64,000 bases of DNA from Stutzerimonas stutzeri (GTDB lineage Bacteria; Pseudomonadota; Gammaproteobacteria; Pseudomonadales; Pseudomonadaceae): positions 96,218 through 160,217 of the forward strand of contig NZ_POUT01000010.1 in NCBI RefSeq assembly GCF_002890915.1. The letters run 5' to 3'. Made by a program: the position numbers and the translations under genes. The notes below the pieces were generated by a model, which saw only the letters and a program-made list of their open reading frames with translations, was not told the origin of the DNA and ran no database searches. Shown piece after piece: positions 52,601-60,246 of the stretch (position 1 is the stretch's first letter; each line of letters starts with the position of its first letter).

Positions 52601-53687
52601 ACGCACCGCCGCCCTCGACCTGCTCAGCGAACTGCAGTGCCATGGCGCACGCTGGCAGGACGACGGTCCCGGCTTGTCGCGCAAGGGCGGCGCCGGGCCA
52701 TCCGATCACAAGGCGTTGTCGCTGGACGGCCACACCGCCATGGTACCGATGCTCAACCAGGCCTCGCTGGATTCACCCTATGTGGTGCGCCCGCAAGGAC
52801 CTGGCGAGCTGGCGCTGATCTACCGCGACGGCGAACAGGTCGGCCAGGTGCGGGTGCCGGGTGTGCCGAACTTCTATGCGCGCAGCACGGCTGACGGTAT
52901 TCCTTACTGGAAGATCGCCACTCTGCATAGCCATGACGTGCTCGCCACCACACTGCTGCAGCACTGCATCCGCATGAACGATGCTGCCAGCGCCTGCCAG
53001 TTCTGCGCCATCGGCCAGTCCCTGGCCAGCGGCAAGACCATCGCGCGCAAGCGCCCGGAACAGCTCGCCGAAGTGGCCAAGGCCGCCGTGGAACTCGACG
53101 GCGTCAAGCACATGGTGATGACCACCGGTACGCCGCAGACCTCCGACCGCGGCGCGGCCATCCTCTGCGAATCGGCGGCGGCGGTCAGTACCGCGGTGAA
53201 CCTGCCGATCCAGGCGCAGTGCGAGCCGCCGGATGACGATGCCTGGTTTCGCCGCCTGCGCGACAGCGGTGTGGTAACGCTGGGCATGCATCTGGAGGCC
53301 GTTACCGAGGAAGTGCGCCGACGCATCATGCCGGGCAAGGCGCAGGTGCCGCTGGAGCGCTATTTCTCGGCCTTCGAAACCGCTGTCGAAGTGTTCGGCC
53401 GTGGTCAGGTCAGCACCTACATCCTGGCCGGGCTGGGCGACAGCGAAGAGGCCATCGCGGACATGGCCGAACGGCTGGCCGCGCTCGGCGTGTACCCCTT
53501 CGTGGTGCCTTTCGTGCCCATCGACGGTACGCCGCTGGCGCAGCATCCGAAACCAGACAGCGCCTTCATGCAGCGTCTGTATCCGCGCATTGGCGCCAGC
53601 CTGCAGCGCCATCAGCTGCATTCCGAACAGATCAAGGCTGGCTGCGCCAAGTGCGGCGCCTGCTCGGCCCTGAAGCGCCACGAATAG
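52587..53687 (+). CDS. nitD: Radical SAM protein of the Nit1C cluster (MSMEG_0568 family)
   Basis: A 366-residue radical SAM protein. The candidate cluster Cys are C127, C137 and C140 (HCIRMNDAASACQFC), giving CX9CX2C instead of the usual CX3CX2C. A second triad, C353, C356 and C359 (CAKCGAC), sits at the C-terminus and may hold an auxiliary cluster. The barrel strands AEVAKAAVELDGVKHMVMTTG and VQVSTYILAGLGDSEEAI-like segments follow the family. Reaction unknown. Overlaps nitC. Confidence 0.88.
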   Translation: MPASERTAALDLLSELQCHGARWQDDGPGLSRKGGAGPSDHKALSLDGHTAMVPMLNQASLDSPYVVRPQGPGELALIYRDGEQVGQVRVPGVPNFYARSTADGIPYWKIATLHSHDVLATTLLQHCIRMNDAASACQFCAIGQSLASGKTIARKRPEQLAEVAKAAVELDGVKHMVMTTGTPQTSDRGAAILCESAAAVSTAVNLPIQAQCEPPDDDAWFRRLRDSGVVTLGMHLEAVTEEVRRRIMPGKAQVPLERYFSAFETAVEVFGRGQVSTYILAGLGDSEEAIADMAERLAALGVYPFVVPFVPIDGTPLAQHPKPDSAFMQRLYPRIGASLQRHQLHSEQIKAGCAKCGACSALKRHE

Positions 53688-53698
53688 GGAAAACAACC

Positions 53699-54259
53699 AT
53701 GGCCGAACATGCCTTTGCCCTGAACGACGACACCTTCCGCGACTTTCTCACTGGTGATCTGCTGGTCAAGCCTGCCACCGAGCGCTGGGAGCGCGATGCC
53801 TACTATCGCTTGCGCTGCGCGGTCTTCGCCGAGGAGCAGGGGTTGTTCAGCCAGGACCGTGACGCCCTGGACTTCACCGCGTTGCCGATCGTCGCCATCG
53901 CCTACAACTGCGGCGTGGCCGACCGGGTAATAGGTGCGGTACGCATCTACGAGCAGGAACCGGGGCTGTGGTACGGCGGGCGGCTGTGCGTGGAACGCGC
54001 CTATCGCCGCCACGGGATGATCGGCAAGGCGCTGGTCAACGAGGCGGTGTCACGGGCCATCGAGTTGGGCTGTCACACCTTCCTGGCCACCGTGCAACAG
54101 GCCAACGAGGCCTACTTCCACAGCCTGCACTGGCACAGCCTGCAGTCGCTGCAACTGCTTGGCCGCGCGCATGTGCTGATGCAGGCGCGACTGCAATGTT
54201 ATCCCTTCATACCGCGGGAAGTGTCGTTGCTGCCACTCAAGGAGCAGCGTCATGGCTGA
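53699..54259 (+). CDS. nitE: GNAT-like acyltransferase of the Nit1C cluster (MSMEG_0567/Sll0786 N-terminal type)
   Basis: A 186-residue GNAT-fold protein; RLCVERAYRRHGMIGKALVNEAV is the acyl-CoA binding R/Q-x-x-G-x-G/A-like turn. The N-terminal segment DAYYRLRCAVFAEEQGLF resembles acyl-homoserine-lactone synthase-type GNATs. Acyl donor and acceptor are unknown. The ATG at 53699 is used, 11 bp after nitD; it overlaps nitF by 8 bp. In some organisms nitE and nitF are fused in one protein. Confidence 0.84.
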   Translation: MAEHAFALNDDTFRDFLTGDLLVKPATERWERDAYYRLRCAVFAEEQGLFSQDRDALDFTALPIVAIAYNCGVADRVIGAVRIYEQEPGLWYGGRLCVERAYRRHGMIGKALVNEAVSRAIELGCHTFLATVQQANEAYFHSLHWHSLQSLQLLGRAHVLMQARLQCYPFIPREVSLLPLKEQRHG

Positions 54260-55274
54260 GGCATTGCGCAGAAGCGAATCCCCGGGGTTGGGCGAGTTGC
54301 TCGCCGCGCTGTACGACACGCCGGCCATGCGTGCCAAACAGGCCATTCAGCGCCCCGCGCGGAGCTTTCCCGGCCAGGTGCTGGAGGGCGACGCTCGCTA
54401 CGCGCTGCCTGGCGACGACACGGCGGCCATTCGTTGCGGCGATCATTACCAGTTGCTGGCCATCGAGGGCATGTTGCCGGCGTTCGTCGAGTCCGCACCC
54501 TGGTTCGCCGGCTGGTCGGCGGTAATGGCCAACGTCAGCGATATCGCCGCCATGGGTGGGCGTCCCAGCGCGGTGGTCAATGCCTACTGGCACCACGACG
54601 AACGCCAGGCTGGCGAACTGCTCCGGGGCATCCGTGAGGCCTGTCAGGCCTATGGTCTGCTCCTGGCGGGGGGGCATACTCACCATGGCACCGATGCCAA
54701 TGCCGCGCTGGCGGTGGCCATCACCGGCATTGCCCATCGCCTGCTGTCCACCCTGCATGTCGCCCCTGGCCAGGTATTGGCGATGGCCGTCGACCTGGAT
54801 GGCTGCTGGCACCCCGGCGTGCCGTACTGGAAGGCTTTCGAGCAACGCTCGGGCGAGCGCCTGCGCAGCCAGCTCGACGTGCTGCCGCGTCTGGCCGAAG
54901 GCGGCCTGCTGAGCGCAGCCAAGGACATCAGCAACGCCGGCCTGCTGGGCACGCTGCTGATGCTGCTGGAGCCGACCGGCTGTGGTGCAACGCTGGAGCT
55001 GGATGCGCTGCCGCGCCCGGAAGACGGCGATCTGCTGCGCTGGCTGCAGGCGTTTCCCAGCTACGGCTTCCTCCTGACCCTGCCGGAACATGTCTGGGGC
55101 GACGTACAGACCGCCTTTGCCCTGGAGGGGCTGGCATGCGCCCGGATTGGCCGGATCGACGCCACTGCCTGCCTACGAGTGGAGCAGGGCGGGGAATCCA
55201 TGCAGTTCTGGAATCTCGCCAACAGGCCATTCACCGGTTTTACCCAATCATCCACTGCGAGTGAGGACTTTTGA
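54252..55274 (+). CDS. nitF: AIR synthase-like (PurM/ThiL fold) protein of the Nit1C cluster
   Basis: A 340-residue PurM-fold ATP-binding protein (YALPGDDTAAIRCGDHYQLLAIEG, SDIAAMGGRPSAVVNAYW, AGGHTHHGTDANAALAVAITG, AKDISNAGLLGTLLMLLE). Proteins of this fold phosphorylate or activate carbonyl/amide groups with ATP. It is the MSMEG_0567 C-terminal/Sll0787-type member of Nit1C. Substrate unknown. Overlaps nitE by 8 bp; nitG starts one base after its stop. Confidence 0.86.
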   Translation: MAEALRRSESPGLGELLAALYDTPAMRAKQAIQRPARSFPGQVLEGDARYALPGDDTAAIRCGDHYQLLAIEGMLPAFVESAPWFAGWSAVMANVSDIAAMGGRPSAVVNAYWHHDERQAGELLRGIREACQAYGLLLAGGHTHHGTDANAALAVAITGIAHRLLSTLHVAPGQVLAMAVDLDGCWHPGVPYWKAFEQRSGERLRSQLDVLPRLAEGGLLSAAKDISNAGLLGTLLMLLEPTGCGATLELDALPRPEDGDLLRWLQAFPSYGFLLTLPEHVWGDVQTAFALEGLACARIGRIDATACLRVEQGGESMQFWNLANRPFTGFTQSSTASEDF

Positions 55275-55275
55275 G

Positions 55276-55593
55276 ATGCCTGCCGTCAACTTCAAACTGC
55301 GCTGGCCCGATGGGCAGGAAATGTCCGGCTATTCGCCGTCCACCGTGATCTACGAGCACCTCAGCTCTGGCACCAGCTACGCACTCGAAGACTTCATCCT
55401 ACGTGCCGAGAACGCCCTGAATGCTGCCTCCGAGCGGGTCAGGGAGGTCAAGGGTTTCTACTGCAGCTCGGCCATGGACACCCTGGGTGCACTGCGTTAC
55501 CACGCGCGCCGCTATGAGGGCGGCAACGTGCACATTCTCGATATGCAAACGGCCCATGCCGGGCAGGTCAACAGCGGCTGGAGCTCGTTCTAG
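55276..55593 (+). CDS. nitG: MSMEG_0570 family small protein of the Nit1C cluster
   Basis: A 105-residue protein (FKLRWPDGQEMSGYSPSTVI, then RVREVKGFYCSSAMDTLGAL). It matches the family annotated as nitrogen-starvation response protein in cyanobacteria and mycobacteria. One Cys (FYCSSAMD) is conserved in position but of unknown role. No catalytic motif is recognised. The ATG is one base after the nitF stop. Confidence 0.82.
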   Translation: MPAVNFKLRWPDGQEMSGYSPSTVIYEHLSSGTSYALEDFILRAENALNAASERVREVKGFYCSSAMDTLGALRYHARRYEGGNVHILDMQTAHAGQVNSGWSSF

Positions 55594-55635
55594 CTGCCAC
55601 CCATCCATTCGCACAAATCACCAAAGGAGCACCAT

Positions 55636-56901
55636 ATGCCCAGCCATCTCAAGTCCGTGCTGGTTCCTCACCACCAAGTCATTATCGTTGGCGGTGGGCA
55701 GGCAGGGTTGTCTGCCAGCTACTATCTGCAGCAGCAGGGCATCGACCATCTGCTGCTGGAAAAGCACAGCCTCACCCATAGTTGGCGTACCCAGCGCTGG
55801 GATGCTTTCTGCTTGGTCACGCCCAACTGGCAGTGTGCGCTACCAGGCTATCCCTACGCAGGGGACGATCCGCACGGGTTCATGAAACGCGAGGAAATCA
55901 TCGACTACCTCGACGGTTTCATCCGCAGCGTAAACGCGCCGGTACGGGAAGGCGTCACGGTATTGCGGGTTGGCCCGCGTCCGCAGGGCGGCTTCGCGGT
56001 GCAGACCAGCGCCGGTGAGTACAGCGCCGATCAGGTGATCGTCGCCTCCGGCGGCTATCACACCCCGATCATCCCGCGTCTGGCCGAACGACTGCCGGCC
56101 GGCATCACCCAGCTGCATTCGGAGCAGTACCGCAATCCCCAGGCCCTGCCGGAGGGCGGCGTGCTGGTGGTCGGTTCCGGGCAGTCCGGGGCGCAAATCG
56201 CCGAGGACCTGCATCTGGCCGGGCGAGAGGTGTACCTGGCGGTGGGCGATGCGCCGCGCTGTGCGCGTTTCCACCGCGGCCGCGATGTGGTCGACTGGTT
56301 GGCGGACATGGGCTACTACGACATCGACGTCGACCAGCATCCGCTGCGCGAGGGCGTTCGCGACAACACCAACCACTACGTGACCGGTCGTGACGGTGGG
56401 CGTGACATCGACCTGCGCAAGTTCGCCCGCGAGGGTATGCAGTTGTTCGGGCTGCTCAAGGGCCTCGACGGCACCACGCTGCGTTTTACCGACGATCTGG
56501 CCGCCAGGCTGGATGCCGCCGACGCCGTCTACAACCGCATCAATGCCAGTATCGACGCCTATATCGCCGAGCAGGGCCTCTCCGCGCCGGCCGGCGAGGT
56601 CTATCAGCCAGTCTGGCATCCGCAGGCTGCGCCTACCGATCTGGATCTGCACGAGGCGGGCATCAGCAGCATCATCTGGTGCATCGGTTTCAGCCCGGAC
56701 TTTTCCTGGGTCGATGCCGGCGTGTTCAACGGTCGCGGCCAGCCGGTGCACAGTCGCGGCGTCAGCGCGGTCTCGGGGTTGTATTTCCTCGGCCTGCCGT
56801 GGCTCTACACCTGGGGCTCGGGGCGCTTCTCCGGGGTTGCCCGGGATGCCGAGTACCTGGTCGAGTGTATCTCCCGGCAGCGCAGGGCTGTCATTGGCTG
56901 A
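55636..56901 (+). CDS. nitH: Flavin-dependent oxidoreductase of the Nit1C cluster (MSMEG_0569 family)
   Basis: A 421-residue single-component flavoprotein monooxygenase-like enzyme. FAD motif IIVGGGQAGLSASYYLQ and NADPH motif VVGSGQSGAQIAEDL; also WDAFCLVTPNW and a C-terminal YFLGLPWLYTWGSGRFSG. It probably oxidises a nitrogen- or carbonyl-bearing intermediate of the pathway. AAAGGAG precedes the ATG, 42 bp after nitG. End of the nit operon. Confidence 0.88.
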   Translation: MPSHLKSVLVPHHQVIIVGGGQAGLSASYYLQQQGIDHLLLEKHSLTHSWRTQRWDAFCLVTPNWQCALPGYPYAGDDPHGFMKREEIIDYLDGFIRSVNAPVREGVTVLRVGPRPQGGFAVQTSAGEYSADQVIVASGGYHTPIIPRLAERLPAGITQLHSEQYRNPQALPEGGVLVVGSGQSGAQIAEDLHLAGREVYLAVGDAPRCARFHRGRDVVDWLADMGYYDIDVDQHPLREGVRDNTNHYVTGRDGGRDIDLRKFAREGMQLFGLLKGLDGTTLRFTDDLAARLDAADAVYNRINASIDAYIAEQGLSAPAGEVYQPVWHPQAAPTDLDLHEAGISSIIWCIGFSPDFSWVDAGVFNGRGQPVHSRGVSAVSGLYFLGLPWLYTWGSGRFSGVARDAEYLVECISRQRRAVIG

Positions 56902-56943
56902 GTCGCCGTCCGTCGGCCGCTGCGCTACAGGCATTGCCACTGG

Positions 56944-56982
56944 AGAATAGTCGTTCTACTCTCATCGAGAACGATCATTCTC
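56944..56982. promoter_or_regulatory. Paired AGAA-N6-TTCT dyads upstream of tetR
   Basis: AGAATAGTCGTTCT (56944-56957) and AGAACGATCATTCT (56968-56981) are two copies of AGAA-N6-TTCT spaced 24 bp apart. Between them CGTTCT and AGAACG form a further symmetric pair. They lie 13 bp before the tetR ATG, a typical operator placement for an autoregulated TetR pair of sites. Confidence 0.55.
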
Positions 56983-56994
56983 AGGGGCGACAGT

Positions 56995-57585
56995 ATGCTC
57001 GAAGACTCCTCCCTGCAGTTCAGGCTGCTGCGGTCCACGGAACGCCTGGTCTATGCCGGCGGTATCAATGCCACCGGCATGGATGCCATCGTCAGGGACT
57101 CGGGCGTGGCGCGTAAAAGCATCTATCGCCTGTATCCGACCAAGGAGGCGCTGGTCGCAGCGGCATTGCGCCAACGTGACGCACGCTGGATGCGTTGGTT
57201 CATCGAAGGGACGGCGACAGGCGCGCCCCGCGAACGCCTGCTGGCCATCTTTCCGCTGCTGCGCGGCTGGTTCGCCTCCGCCGATTTCCATGGTTGCGCC
57301 TTCATCAACGCTGCCGGCGAAATCGGCAATGCCGACAGTGAAATCCGCGCGGTGGCGCTGCTGCACAAGCAGCGTCTGCTCGCCTACCTGAAGGAACTCG
57401 CCGAGGCCGACGGTCTCGCCGAGGCGGAGGAAGTCGCCAGACAACTGCTACTGCTGATCGACGGTGCCACCACGGTGGCGATGGTGACCAGCCAGGCCGA
57501 TGCCGCCGACTCTGCCGGCAGGGCAGCACAGCTGCTGCTGCAAGCCCTTACGCCCAGCGATGGGCGCCACCCCACGAAAGCATGA
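56995..57585 (+). CDS. TetR-family transcriptional regulator
   Basis: A 196-residue TetR regulator with the N-terminal HTH (GMDAIVRDSGVARKSIYRLYPTKEALVAAAL) and a ligand-binding C-terminal domain. It precedes the DUF1348 gene by 9 bp, so the two form an operon, and paired dyads lie just upstream. Ligand unknown. The HTH wording resembles regulators of small efflux or NTF2-protein operons in pseudomonads. Confidence 0.86.
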   Translation: MLEDSSLQFRLLRSTERLVYAGGINATGMDAIVRDSGVARKSIYRLYPTKEALVAAALRQRDARWMRWFIEGTATGAPRERLLAIFPLLRGWFASADFHGCAFINAAGEIGNADSEIRAVALLHKQRLLAYLKELAEADGLAEAEEVARQLLLLIDGATTVAMVTSQADAADSAGRAAQLLLQALTPSDGRHPTKA

Positions 57586-57594
57586 GGTATCGTT

Positions 57595-58074
57595 ATGTTG
57601 TCCCAAGAAAACATTCGTCCGCCGCTTCCGCCCTTTACCCGGGAAAGCGCGATAGAGAAAGTTCGCCTGGCCGAAGATGGCTGGAACAGCCGCGACGCGG
57701 CCAAGGTGGCGCAGGCATACAGTCTCGATACGCGCTGGCGCAACCGGGCCGAGTTCGTCAACGGGCGTGATCAGGCGCAAGCCTTTCTCGAGCGCAAGTG
57801 GGCCAGAGAGCTGGAGTACCGCCTGATCAAGGAACTCTGGGCCTTTACCGACAACCGAATCGCCGTGCGCTATGCCTATGAGTGGCGCGACGATTCCGGC
57901 AACTGGTATCGGTCCTATGGCAACGAGAACTGGGAGTTCGGCGCCGACGGCCTGATGGTCAATCGCTACGCTTGCATCAACGACCTACCCATCCAGGAGT
58001 CCGAACGCAAGTTCCGCTGGCCGCTGGGTCGCCGCCCAGATGATCATCCGGGGCTGTCCGAACTGGGACTCTGA
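57595..58074 (+). CDS. DUF1348 / NTF2-like (SnoaL-type) protein
   Basis: A 159-residue protein with the DUF1348 pattern (AEDGWNSRDAAKVAQAYSLDTRWRNRAEFVNGRD, RYAYEWRDDSGNWYRSYGNENWEF). NTF2-like cone fold expected. Function unknown; often paired with TetR regulators. A 13-bp hairpin terminator follows. Confidence 0.82.
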   Translation: MLSQENIRPPLPPFTRESAIEKVRLAEDGWNSRDAAKVAQAYSLDTRWRNRAEFVNGRDQAQAFLERKWARELEYRLIKELWAFTDNRIAVRYAYEWRDDSGNWYRSYGNENWEFGADGLMVNRYACINDLPIQESERKFRWPLGRRPDDHPGLSELGL

Positions 58075-58082
58075 ACGTCCGG

Positions 58083-58115
58083 CGAGGCCTGGCACCGAAG
58101 GTGTCAGGCCTCGTT
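58083..58115 (+). terminator. Terminator after DUF1348 gene
   Basis: GAGGCCTG-g-CACC pairs with GGTG-t-CAGGCCTC around a GAA loop: 13 bp with one G-T wobble, followed by GTTGCTTG. It begins 9 bp after the stop codon. Confidence 0.8.
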
Positions 58116-58198
58116 GCTTGCGCTTCAGTCAGCGGACTGATGGCATGCGCCTGGCAGGCTGCTTTACTGCTGCATGGACCGGAACCCTGCGAGGGAAT

Positions 58199-58351
58199 CT
58201 AGATGAACCGCAACCTCGCCATGGTCTGGAGCGGGGTGGCGTGCTCCTTGTCGAGTTCTTCGGCGGGCAGGGTGGCGAGGCTGGCGAAGAACAGCTGGTC
58301 GGCCCAGCGCTTGTACTGGCTGAGCATGCTGGCCATGGCGACGTTGATCAT
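58199..58351 (-). pseudogene. 3'-truncated DinB-family gene
   Basis: An ATG at 58351 with GGGAG upstream starts MINVAMASMLSQYKRWADQL, the first helix of DinB/YfiT-type proteins, then LPAEELDKEHATPLQTM. After about 44 residues the frame ends abruptly in ARLRFI and a stop, where an intact protein would run about 150-170 residues. The rest is missing. Probably a deletion remnant. Confidence 0.6.
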
Positions 58352-58453
58352 CGGAGGTTCTCCCTGGGGTGGGGTGACGAGCGTTCCCCAGCGCTTTTCG
58401 CACGGGAGTACTGGGTATAGACCATTCGCCCGAGGCGGTCGATGTCCGCCTGC

Positions 58454-58486
58454 CGCGCCCCGCGGATCGCTCCGCCGCGGGGCGCG
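58454..58486 (-). terminator. Perfect 12-bp hairpin downstream of the aldehyde dehydrogenase
   Basis: CGCGCCCCGCGG (58454-58465) and CCGCGGGGCGCG (58475-58486) form a perfect stem 9 bp past the ALDH stop. No T-tract follows on the reverse strand, so it may act as a pause or mRNA-protection hairpin. Confidence 0.55.
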
Positions 58487-58494
58487 GGCCTGGC

Positions 58495-59928
58495 TCAGAG
58501 ACGGATGATCACCGATTTGAGCTGGGTGTAGTGGGAGAGGGCATCGATGCCCTGCTCGCGGCCGTAGCCGCTCTGTTTGAAACCGCCGCAGGGCGTCTGC
58601 ACGAAGCCGCCGCTGTACTCGTTGACCACGATGCGTCCGGCCTCCAGACCGGCGGCGACCCGGTGCACGCGGCCGATGTCGCGGCTCCAGATGCCTGCGC
58701 CCAGGCCGAACTCGCTGTCGTTGGCCAGGCGCAGGGCATCGGCTTCGTCCTGGAAGGGGATCACGCAGAGGATGGGGCCGAAGATTTCCTCCCTGGCCAG
58801 GCGCATGTCGTTGCGCACGCCGGCGTAGACGGTGGGCTCGACGTACCAGCCGCCGCCGAGATGTTCGCCACTGGCGACCTTGCCGCCGATCGCCGGCTTG
58901 AGGCCGTCACGCTCGGCGACCTCGAAGTAGCTCTGGATCTTCTCGAACTGGGCGCGAGTGGTGATGGGGCCGGAGGTGGCGTCGAACTGCGGCCCGACGC
59001 GCAGCGCGGCGACTTCGGCGACGAGCTTGGCGAGGAAGCGCTCGTGGATGTTCTCCTGCACCAGCAGGCGGGTGCCGGCGCAGCACCACTGCCCGCTGTT
59101 CCAGGTGAAGGCGCGCGTGGCACCCTTGGCAGCAGCGTCCAGGTCGGCGTCGTCGAACACGATATTGGCCGACTTGCCGCCCAGCTCCAGGGTCAGCGGC
59201 AGGATGCGCTCGGCGGCGATGCGGCCGAGCTCCTGGCCGGCGGTGATGCCGCCGGTGAAGGAAATCTTGCGCATCAATGGGTGACGGGCCATCTCCGGGC
59301 CGAGCACGCTGCCCTTGCCGACTATCACGTTGAACACGCCGGCCGGCAGGCCGGCTTCCTCGACGGCGATGCGGGCCAGCTCCACCAGCGAGGCGGAGGT
59401 GTGTTCGGACGGCTTGGCCACCACCGTGTTGCCGGTGGCCAGGGCCGGGGCGATGGCCCGTGCGGCCTGATGCAGCGGGGCGTTCCAGGGCAGGATCACG
59501 CCGATCACGCCGAAGGGGTCGCGGCGGGTGTAGACGTGATAGTCCGGGCCCTGGTTGATGACCTCGCCGTCCATGACGTTGACCAGGCCGGCATAGAACT
59601 CGAAGTACTGCGCGACCAGGTCCACCAGGGCTGCCATCTCGGCGCCGGGCTTGCCGGTCTCGGCGCTTTCCAGGGCGCCGAGGCGGTCCTCACTGCCGCG
59701 TACGATGCGCGCCAGCTCCAGCAGGATGCGGCCGCGCTCGGAGGGACGCATGGCGCGCCAGGCGGGCAGAGCCCGGTTGGCATCGTCGATGGCGAACGCC
59801 ACGTCCTGCGGGCCGCTATTGGCCACCTCGGCCATCTTCTCGGCGCTGCGCGGGTCTAGCTTGTCGACATAGAGCCCGGTGCTGGGCTGGACCGAGCGGC
59901 CGCCGATGTAACTGTCCACTTTCAACAT
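58495..59928 (-). CDS. NAD(P)-dependent aldehyde dehydrogenase
   Basis: A 477-residue ALDH-superfamily enzyme. N169-region motif VILPWNAPLH, coenzyme-binding SFTGGITAGQELG, catalytic Glu in LELGGKSANIVFDDADLDAA and catalytic Cys in GQWCCAGTRLLVQ. The start at MLKVDSYIGGR has GAGGAG upstream. Divergent from the MHS transporter across a 318-bp region containing a symmetric dyad. Likely oxidises an aldehyde formed from the imported substrate; substrate unknown. Confidence 0.88.
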   Translation of the reverse strand: MLKVDSYIGGRSVQPSTGLYVDKLDPRSAEKMAEVANSGPQDVAFAIDDANRALPAWRAMRPSERGRILLELARIVRGSEDRLGALESAETGKPGAEMAALVDLVAQYFEFYAGLVNVMDGEVINQGPDYHVYTRRDPFGVIGVILPWNAPLHQAARAIAPALATGNTVVAKPSEHTSASLVELARIAVEEAGLPAGVFNVIVGKGSVLGPEMARHPLMRKISFTGGITAGQELGRIAAERILPLTLELGGKSANIVFDDADLDAAAKGATRAFTWNSGQWCCAGTRLLVQENIHERFLAKLVAEVAALRVGPQFDATSGPITTRAQFEKIQSYFEVAERDGLKPAIGGKVASGEHLGGGWYVEPTVYAGVRNDMRLAREEIFGPILCVIPFQDEADALRLANDSEFGLGAGIWSRDIGRVHRVAAGLEAGRIVVNEYSGGFVQTPCGGFKQSGYGREQGIDALSHYTQLKSVIIRL

Positions 59929-60246
59929 CTTCGAGTCTCCTCGTGCGTTTCCGGGCCCCTTGATCGGGTGCGCCTCTTGTTTGGTCGATGCCCTGGGCAT
60001 GGTCGGCAGGTTGGTGGCTACGGCGGGCCCGTTCAACGGAGATTTCGGCTGTCTTCAGTTGAGAAAACCTCAGCCATCGAATCGCTGCGTCGCAAAAGGC
60101 GAGGGCCCGAGCCATACGGGCTGCGCCATTGATGAATTGACTTTTAGTCAAGCGACAGCGGCGGAAATCTCGCTTCACCGGTCCCGGCGTCGGTGCCATG
60201 GTTCACGTCAACGACAACAAGAAGACATGCTCACAGGAGCCATGCC
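59929..60246. promoter_or_regulatory. Divergent promoter region, ALDH/MHS transporter, with a TTGACT-N3-AGTCAA dyad
   Basis: The 318-bp gap carries the perfect dyad TTGACTTTTAGTCAA at 60137-60151, 96 bp from the transporter start and 209 bp from the ALDH start. Perfect TTGACT-N3-AGTCAA dyads are typical of TetR- or GntR-size operators. No regulator gene lies beside it, so the binding protein is unknown. AGGAG precedes the transporter ATG. Confidence 0.5.
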
